13,402 nucleotides of DNA from NCBI GenBank assembly GCA_005788935.1, contig SYAK01000425.1, positions 1 through 13,402 on the forward strand. The letters are read 5' to 3'. Made by a program: the position numbers and the translations under genes. Shown piece after piece: positions 9,132 through 13,402 of the stretch (position 1 is the first letter of the stretch; the number at the start of each line of letters is the position of its first letter). The notes under the pieces were generated by a model. That model was given only the letters and a program-made list of their open reading frames with translations, was not told the origin of the DNA and ran no database searches. Origin of the DNA: Pseudomonadota bacterium. Its GTDB lineage: Bacteria > Myxococcota > UBA9042 > PHBI01.

Positions 9132-9216
9132 CAGGGCCTCAGCCGAGCCAGGGCCTCAGCCGAGCCAGGGCCTCAGCCGAGCCAGGGCCTCAGCCGAGCC
9201 AGGGCCTCAGCCGAGC
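9132..9216. repeat. Five perfect copies of a 17-bp tandem repeat
   Basis: The unit CAGGGCCTCAGCCGAGC occurs five times head to tail without a mismatch, at 9132, 9149, 9166, 9183 and 9200, followed by a partial CAGGG at 9217-9221. The array starts at the first base after the AEC stop codon. It ends inside the convergent SDR gene, whose TGA stop lies at 9209-9207 in the fifth unit. It contains no spacers and so is not CRISPR. It looks like a minisatellite that grew from the last codons of the SDR gene and could vary in copy number between strains. Confidence 0.95.
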
Positions 9217-9929
9217 CAGGGGTCGATGTCGAGGGACTGACCGTTGTGGGCCGGGCCGAGGGCTGCGAGCAGGCGCGCGAAGCCACGCCCGGCGACCTCG
9301 GGCGCGGTGTGGCTCGAGACGTCGCCGCCCAGCATCGCCGCCTTCAGCATTTCTGTCCGGACCATGCCGGGCGCCACCGCGACGCTCGTGAGGCCAGCGG
9401 CCCCATGCTCGACGGCGGCGAGCTTCATCAGCCCCTCGACGGCGTGCTTGGAGGCGCAGTACGCTCCGAAGCGCGGGACGCCGATGCGCCCGAGCCCCGA
9501 GGTCAGCCAGATGACCTTCCCCTTCCGCGCGAGGAGGGCAGGCAGGCAGGCGACGAAGATGCGCAGCTGGGCGTCGACGTTCGTCTCCATCACCTCGCGG
9601 AACGCCTTGAAGTCGGTGTCGGCGAGGGCCTGCATCGGCCCGAGGACGGCGGCGTTCAGGACGAGCGCGTCGAGCCCTCCAAGCCCACGCTCGGCGGCCT
9701 TCGCGAGGCGCCCGCCCAGGCCCGCGTCGAGCAGGTCGCCCGCCACCGCGACGTGGCCGTCACCGATACCTGCCGCCACCGCTGCCGCCTGTGAGGGTGT
9801 CCGGCCATGGACCACGAGGCGCGCACCGGCGTCCGCGAAGGCCTCGGCCATCGCACGACCGAGGCCGCGCGTTGCCCCTGTCACGAGGACCCGCTGTCCC
9901 GCCAGCATCTTCCCGTCCGTTCCGCTCAT
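9207..9929 (-). CDS. Short-chain dehydrogenase/reductase (classical SDR)
   Basis: 240 residues from ATG at 9929, with a strong GGAGGT ribosome binding site four to five bases upstream (9939-9934). All classical SDR motifs are present: the dinucleotide-binding TGATRGLG at 17-24, NAAV at 92-95, the catalytic tetrad N117, S144, Y157 and K161 (YCASK), and APGMVRTEM after the active site. R43 in HGRT follows the second strand and favours NADP(H) over NAD(H), which is inference. The enzyme should reduce or oxidise a carbonyl or alcohol group in the cytosol. The substrate cannot be told. It converges on the AEC transporter and its last codons lie in the 17-bp repeat array. It is divergent from the M20 peptidase gene, with a 78-base shared promoter region. 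A reading frame extending upstream to 10223 is an antisense extension without a start signal. Confidence 0.92.
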   Translation of the reverse strand: MSGTDGKMLAGQRVLVTGATRGLGRAMAEAFADAGARLVVHGRTPSQAAAVAAGIGDGHVAVAGDLLDAGLGGRLAKAAERGLGGLDALVLNAAVLGPMQALADTDFKAFREVMETNVDAQLRIFVACLPALLARKGKVIWLTSGLGRIGVPRFGAYCASKHAVEGLMKLAAVEHGAAGLTSVAVAPGMVRTEMLKAAMLGGDVSSHTAPEVAGRGFARLLAALGPAHNGQSLDIDPWLG

Positions 9930-9958
9930 GGACACCTCCAGGGGAGGCGATGTAGCAT
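9929..9958 (+). promoter_or_regulatory. Candidate promoter for the M20 peptidase gene
   Basis: TGGACA (9929-9934, five of six matches to the -35 consensus), an 18-base spacer and TAGCAT (9953-9958, with T, A and final T conserved) point toward the gene starting at 10008. The leader would be about 43 bases. The -35 box overlaps the start codon and ribosome binding site of the divergent SDR gene. Confidence 0.45.
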
Positions 9959-9978
9959 CCCGCCGTCCGCGGCACCAA
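9949..9978 (-). promoter_or_regulatory. Candidate promoter for the SDR gene, overlapping the opposite one
   Basis: On the minus strand TTGGTG (9978-9973) is followed after 18 bases by TACATC (9954-9949). This -10 overlaps the plus-strand TAGCAT in the partly palindromic GATGTAGCATC (9949-9959). Matches to consensus are modest. Transcription would start about a dozen bases before the SDR ATG. Confidence 0.28.
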
Positions 9979-9995
9979 AGCGAATCGCCGCTCCC

Positions 9996-9999
9996 GGAG
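9996..9999 (+). promoter_or_regulatory. Ribosome binding site GGAG for ATG 10008
   Basis: GGAG lies eight bases before ATG 10008 and fixes the start there. The frame stays open back to 9807, but that part is antisense to the SDR gene and precedes the candidate promoter. Confidence 0.6.
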
Positions 10000-10007
10000 T
10001 CCAGACC

Positions 10008-11027
10008 ATGTCCGCACCGAACCAAGCCGCCGACCACCTCATGCGCCTGATGGCCGCCGATTCGACCTCGGGCCGCGAAGAGCCGGCCGTCGCGGTCGCG
10101 GCCACGCTCGCGGCCGAGCTCGGCCTGCGCGCAGTACGTCTGCCCGCGGCACCCGGGCGGGACAACCTGCTCGTGACGCCCGTCGGGCTTGAGGGTGACC
10201 CGCAGGTCGTCCTGTGCACCCATCTCGACACGGTCCCGCCCTTCATCCCGCCGACGCTGTCAGGCGCCGCCATCCGCGGTCGCGGGGCCTGTGATGCGAA
10301 GGGGGCCGCCGTCGCGATGATGCACGCGCTCGCGACCGCCAGCGCCGACGCCCCCGGGATGAGAGCCGCCTGCCTCCTCGTCGTAGGCGAGGAGACGGAC
10401 CACGTCGGGGCGCGCGCCTTCGCAGCCCAACCGCCGTTCATCCCGCGGCGCGTCATCCTCGGCGAACCCTGCGGCCTCACACCGCGTGCGGGGCAAAAGG
10501 GGCTGCTGAAGGCCCGCCTGTCCGTGAAGGGCACGGCGGCGCACTCGGCCTATCCCGAGCTCGGGTCATCGGCCATCCATCGCCTCGTCGAGCGGCTCGC
10601 GGCCCTGCTCGCGTCAACCTTTCCAGCCGACCCGATGCTTGGCGACACGACCGCCAACGTCGGCCTCATCGAGGGCGGGGTCGCGGCCAATGTCCTCGCG
10701 CCCGAGGCCTCGGCGGTGCTGCTCGTCCGATGCGCCGCCCCGTGCGAGGCGGTGCTCGCGCATGTCGCCAGCGTGCTCGGCGACGGGGTCGCGCTCGACC
10801 TGCTGAACCGGGTGGAGCCCATCGCCTTCTCACCCCTGCCTGGCGAGGCTGCCCCAGCCGTGCCGTTCAACACCGACGCCTCCGACCTCGGTCGCCTCGG
10901 GGCGTGCCTTCACCTCCTCGGTCCAGGCGACATGCGCTGCGCCCACGGGCCCGACGAGCATCTGGAACTCGACCAGCTCGACGCCGGGATTTCGGCCTAC
11001 GCACAGCTCCTTCGTGCGCTGATGTGA
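10008..11027 (+). CDS. M20-family zinc metallopeptidase/deacylase (ArgE/DapE-like)
   Basis: 339 residues from ATG 10008. The two-zinc catalytic set of family M20 is visible: H72 and D74 in THLDTVP, the bridging D96 in GRGACDAKG, the general base pair E128-E129 in GEETD, E153 in GEPCG, and a C-terminal histidine in CAHGPDEH (H313 or H318). The lid domain contains GTAAHSAYPELGSSA with H179, typical of the dimerisation domain. Members remove acyl groups or split dipeptides, and relatives include acetylornithine deacetylase (ArgE), LysK, DapE and carboxypeptidase G2. The GEP...QKG spacing and overall length suit an ArgE/LysK-like deacylase, but the substrate is not provable here. No arginine- or lysine-pathway neighbour is present. 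The protein has no signal peptide, so it is cytosolic. Gene start and ribosome binding site are well matched. Confidence 0.88.
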   Translation: MSAPNQAADHLMRLMAADSTSGREEPAVAVAATLAAELGLRAVRLPAAPGRDNLLVTPVGLEGDPQVVLCTHLDTVPPFIPPTLSGAAIRGRGACDAKGAAVAMMHALATASADAPGMRAACLLVVGEETDHVGARAFAAQPPFIPRRVILGEPCGLTPRAGQKGLLKARLSVKGTAAHSAYPELGSSAIHRLVERLAALLASTFPADPMLGDTTANVGLIEGGVAANVLAPEASAVLLVRCAAPCEAVLAHVASVLGDGVALDLLNRVEPIAFSPLPGEAAPAVPFNTDASDLGRLGACLHLLGPGDMRCAHGPDEHLELDQLDAGISAYAQLLRALM

Positions 11028-11057
11028 CCCTTTTGCGGCGCCGATGGCACCCCGGGC

Positions 11058-11087
11058 TGGATCCCGTGTCCCAGGTTCGGGTATCCT
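11058..11087 (+). promoter_or_regulatory. Weak candidate promoter for the cysteine-rich lipoprotein gene
   Basis: TGGATC (11058-11063), an 18-base spacer and TATCCT (11082-11087) precede ATG 11126 with a leader of about 30 bases. The -10 is fair, with four of six matches including T, A and final T. The -35 has only three matches. It lies in the 98-base gap after the M20 peptidase gene, where no convincing terminator was seen. Confidence 0.28.
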
Positions 11088-11114
11088 CGTACTCCCGCGA
11101 GTCGCGTCAGCGAC

Positions 11115-11118
11115 GGAG
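11115..11118 (+). promoter_or_regulatory. Ribosome binding site GGAG for ATG 11126
   Basis: GGAG with a seven-base spacer precedes ATG 11126. It supports the reading of the right-hand open frame as a real gene that begins with a lipoprotein signal peptide. Confidence 0.6.
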
Positions 11119-11125
11119 CCGCTGC

Positions 11126-13402
11126 ATGCACCCCGTACCCATCGCCACATCCCGCCCGAGTCTCGTCGCGACCCTGCTGCTCACGGGGCTGCTCGCCGCG
11201 TGTTCGGACGCTGCTTTGAGGCGGGCGGCGACCGCAGACACGCCCGTCGACGTCGAGACGCCTGACGCTGTGGGCGATGTCCTCGCCCCTGAGGACGCAG
11301 CTCCACCCGACAGCCCTCCCTCGACCCGGTGTGCGGACGACGACGACTGCGCTGAGCTCGGTGCGACCGCCAATGCCTGCGAGGTCCCGCGCTGCAACCT
11401 GCGACTCGGCCTGTGCGCGCTTGTGCGAACGCCCGAGTGCTGTCTCGACGCAAACGACTGCGCGCCTCCCGAGGGTGGCGTCCCCGTCTGTACCGAGGCC
11501 ATCTGCCCGTTTCCTGGGGCCGCCTGCCAGACCACGTCGACGTGCGAGCCGTGCGTGGACGACACCCCGTGCATCGCCGCCGCGCCGGCCTGCGTCCTTG
11601 GCGCCTGCCTCGACGGCGCCTGCACCTTCGCGCCCGACGCGGCCTGCTGCTTCGTCGACGCAGACTGCGACGACGGCGATGTCTGCACGGGGGACAGCTG
11701 CCGTGACGGGCGCTGCACCAACGCGCTGGCCTGCGGCGGAGGGGCGTGTCCCCCGAGTGACCCCTGCTGCCGCACGGGCCCCCTCGTCGAGACCGGGTTC
11801 TCGCCGTCACCCGCATGGGAGGCCACCTCGACGAGCGAGCGCGTGCGGTGGCAGCTGCTCGACACGGCGGCCGCCCCCTCGCGTCCGACCGTCCTCCACT
11901 TTGGCCGCGGTGGCCCTTCGATTGCGGGCGTCGCGGCGACCGTCGACGCAGAGCTGGCGCTACCCCTCGGTGAACTGCCACGCGGGGTGCCCGCCGAGAT
12001 TCGCCTGCGGTTGCGGGTCGACCTGCCCTCCGAGGAGGCCTTGCGTGGCTTCACCATCGAGGTCGGGGGCCCCGACGGGCGGCGTTTCCGGATCGGGCCG
12101 GACGCGGTCGTCGACGCGGGTTGGCGATGGTTCGTGCGTCAGTTTCCCGTGCCGGTCGATGGCCCCTGGACGCTCTTCCTTCGCTGGTCGGGGGCGCTGC
12201 CCGTCGACGGCCTGTGGAGCGGCATCCACGTCGATGACGTCGCGCTCTTCGGGTCCTGTGCGACGCCGCCCGCGTGCGTCACCCCCACCGACTGCGTCCC
12301 GCCGACGGGGCTGCCGGCCTGCGCGCTGCCCGTGTGCGAAGGCGGCGTCTGCGGCCTCGTTCCCGACCTCGCCTGCGGGCAGCCCTGCACCTCGGACGCA
12401 GCCTGCGAGGATGGCAACCCCTGCACGGTCGATCGTTGCGACACCAACGGGTTCTGCGTCCGGGAACAGTCCCCTTTGCCGGAGTGCCGCGGGTGCGCCT
12501 ACGACGGCGACTGCGACGACGGCCTCCCGTGCACCGCGGATCGTTGCGACAACGGCCGCTGCCAGACCGTAGCGCTCCCCGGATGTTGTCTCGCCGCCGC
12601 GGACTGCGACGACCGCGACCCATGCACCACGGAGGTCTGCGCGGAGGGGCTCTGCCTGTGGGCGGTCGACCCCGCTTGCGGCTGCTCGCCCGAGCGCTGC
12701 GATGACGGGGATCCCTGTACCCGCGATGGTTGCGCAGACGGCCGCTGCGTCAATCGTTTCGAACCGGCCCTTCCGGGTTGCGGCGTGGTCACGTGCGCGG
12801 ACGACGCGGCCTGCGACGACGGGGTCCTCTGCACCCGCGACAGCTGCCTCGCGGGGGTCTGTGGGCACGAGCGCACCGCTGGGTGCTGTGCGGACGTGAC
12901 GGACTGCGGTGACGGCGACGCCTGCACGACTGACACCTGTGTCGGGAACCGCTGCCGCTACGCGCCAATCGCAGGCTGCCCGGCCTGTGACCCGGCCGCC
13001 TGCGACGACGGGGACCCTTGCACCGAGGACGGTTGCGACGCCGCGGGCTGCACGCATCGGCGCGACACGGCGCGGCCCGGGTGTGGTCCGACGGTCTGCG
13101 TGGACGACGCGACCTGCGACGACGGTGATGCGTGCACCAGCGACCGCTGCATCGGCGGCGTCTGCCTCCGGGACACACGCCCTGGGTGCTGCAGCCGCGA
13201 CAGCCAGTGTCGGGATGCGGACGCGTGCACGGTCGACACCTGCGTCGCCAACCGGTGCACTGCGACGCGGATCCCGGGGTGCTGCAGCTCGAACCTGCAG
13301 TGCAACGACGGCAACACCTGCACGGCGGATGTCTGTCTCGATGGGCGCTGCGCGGCGAGCCCGATCGTGGGCTGCTGCACGAGCACTGCGCAATGCGGCG
13401 AC
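11126..13402 (+). CDS. Cysteine-rich lipoprotein with slime-mould CTDC repeats (3' end outside window)
   Basis: The frame runs from ATG 11126 to the last base without a stop (759 visible codons), so the gene is truncated by the window edge. Residues 1-25 are a lipoprotein signal (LLLTGLLAAC, with C26 as lipidated cysteine), followed by an acidic, proline-rich tether to about residue 65. I count about 97 cysteines by hand. Residues about 66-215 hold degenerate cysteine-rich units and one clear repeat (DADCDDGDVCTGDSCRDGRC). Residues about 220-378 are a cysteine-free insert with beta-sandwich character (VHLF-type strands, ending GIHVDDVALFGSC). From C421 on come ten more complete units of the form CDDGxxCTxDxCxxGxC and the start of an eleventh. 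This is the Dictyostelium-type CTDC pattern known from extracellular matrix proteins and from myxobacterial surface proteins. Role inferred: disulfide-braced cell-surface stalk or matrix protein. It should need exported disulfide-bond formation. Confidence 0.9.
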   Translation, partial: MHPVPIATSRPSLVATLLLTGLLAACSDAALRRAATADTPVDVETPDAVGDVLAPEDAAPPDSPPSTRCADDDDCAELGATANACEVPRCNLRLGLCALVRTPECCLDANDCAPPEGGVPVCTEAICPFPGAACQTTSTCEPCVDDTPCIAAAPACVLGACLDGACTFAPDAACCFVDADCDDGDVCTGDSCRDGRCTNALACGGGACPPSDPCCRTGPLVETGFSPSPAWEATSTSERVRWQLLDTAAAPSRPTVLHFGRGGPSIAGVAATVDAELALPLGELPRGVPAEIRLRLRVDLPSEEALRGFTIEVGGPDGRRFRIGPDAVVDAGWRWFVRQFPVPVDGPWTLFLRWSGALPVDGLWSGIHVDDVALFGSCATPPACVTPTDCVPPTGLPACALPVCEGGVCGLVPDLACGQPCTSDAACEDGNPCTVDRCDTNGFCVREQSPLPECRGCAYDGDCDDGLPCTADRCDNGRCQTVALPGCCLAAADCDDRDPCTTEVCAEGLCLWAVDPACGCSPERCDDGDPCTRDGCADGRCVNRFEPALPGCGVVTCADDAACDDGVLCTRDSCLAGVCGHERTAGCCADVTDCGDGDACTTDTCVGNRCRYAPIAGCPACDPAACDDGDPCTEDGCDAAGCTHRRDTARPGCGPTVCVDDATCDDGDACTSDRCIGGVCLRDTRPGCCSRDSQCRDADACTVDTCVANRCTATRIPGCCSSNLQCNDGNTCTADVCLDGRCAASPIVGCCTSTAQCGD
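12386..13402 (+). repeat. Tandem CTDC-type cysteine-rich units, period about 30 codons
   Basis: Ten complete units and one beginning at the edge each carry the core C-D-D-G-x-x-C-T-x-D-x-C, a short spacer and G-x-C. Most are joined by a PGCC or GC linker. Examples are EDGNPCTVDRC, DDGDPCTRDGC, GDGDACTTDTC and NDGNTCTADVC. Protein spacing is regular, while the DNA has diverged, so this is an old array rather than a recent expansion. The repeat composition leaves a 477-codon frame open on the minus strand, which I do not regard as a gene. Confidence 0.85.

Noticed and set aside
9132..9216. CRISPR-like repeat array
   Set aside because: The 17-bp units abut with no spacers, are shorter than CRISPR repeats, and no cas gene is present.
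9807..10007. N-terminal extension of the M20 peptidase upstream of ATG 10008
   Set aside because: It is antisense to the start of the SDR gene. The GGAG site and the first conserved M20 residues fit a start at 10008.
11044..11265. 73-codon plus-strand frame overlapping the start of the cysteine-rich lipoprotein
   Set aside because: It is in another frame, arginine-rich and without a ribosome binding site. The lipoprotein frame explains the region.
11960..13393. 477-codon open frame on the minus strand at the right edge
   Set aside because: It mirrors the CTDC repeat array. The plus strand has a ribosome binding site, a lipobox and regular cysteine spacing, while the minus product is repetitive A/V/R/D without recognisable features.

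Overview
The window is very GC-rich. It carries short spacers, GGAG-type ribosome binding sites and a mixture of gene families that is typical of Myxococcota/deltaproteobacteria: VIT-vWA proteins, OmpA proteins with thrombospondin type 3 repeats, and cysteine-rich lipoproteins with slime-mould (CTDC) repeats. The lineage is inferred from family content and composition only. No rRNA, tRNA, CRISPR array, transposase or phage gene was seen.

Layout, left to right. (1) At the left edge a possible minus-strand membrane-protein N-terminus runs out of the window. A plus-strand bestrophin-like (DUF4239-like) membrane protein follows (164-937), and its apparent start is doubtful. A hairpin with a T6 tract (983-1019) probably ends it. 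(2) A large exported VIT / von Willebrand A / C-terminal DUF2135 protein (1068-4160) has an intact metal-binding MIDAS triad and a 7-residue tandem duplication in its signal peptide. (3) A spacer holding three palindromes and a sigma70-like promoter leads into a probable two-gene operon. It encodes an outer-membrane beta-barrel (4343-5284) and an OmpA-family protein with a barrel-like N-terminus, seven acidic calcium-type TSP3 repeats and a peptidoglycan-binding C-terminus (5322-7337). (4) A DsbA/Thioredoxin_4-like exported protein with a CPEC active site (7431-8189) lies 12 bp ahead of an AEC-family transporter (8202-9131). (5) Five perfect copies of a 17-bp tandem repeat (9132-9216) fill the gap where the AEC gene meets a convergent SDR oxidoreductase gene (9207-9929, minus). 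The SDR gene is divergent from an M20 metallopeptidase gene (10008-11027), and candidate promoters for the two overlap. (6) From 11126 to the right edge runs a lipoprotein gene that never reaches a stop in the window. It has a good lipobox, about 97 cysteines in 759 visible codons, a cysteine-free beta-sandwich-like insert and at least eleven CTDC-type repeats.

How the genes fit together: most products are predicted to act in the envelope or outside the cell. Several carry divalent-metal-binding folds (MIDAS, TSP3) or many disulfides, and an exported thiol oxidoreductase lies between them. This could be a surface-adhesion or envelope-architecture neighbourhood, but that reading is inference from proximity. 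The AEC transporter, SDR and M20 peptidase look like ordinary housekeeping or accessory metabolism. I found no defence system and nothing I can firmly call a new multi-gene system. The most unusual object is the truncated cysteine-rich lipoprotein at the right edge.
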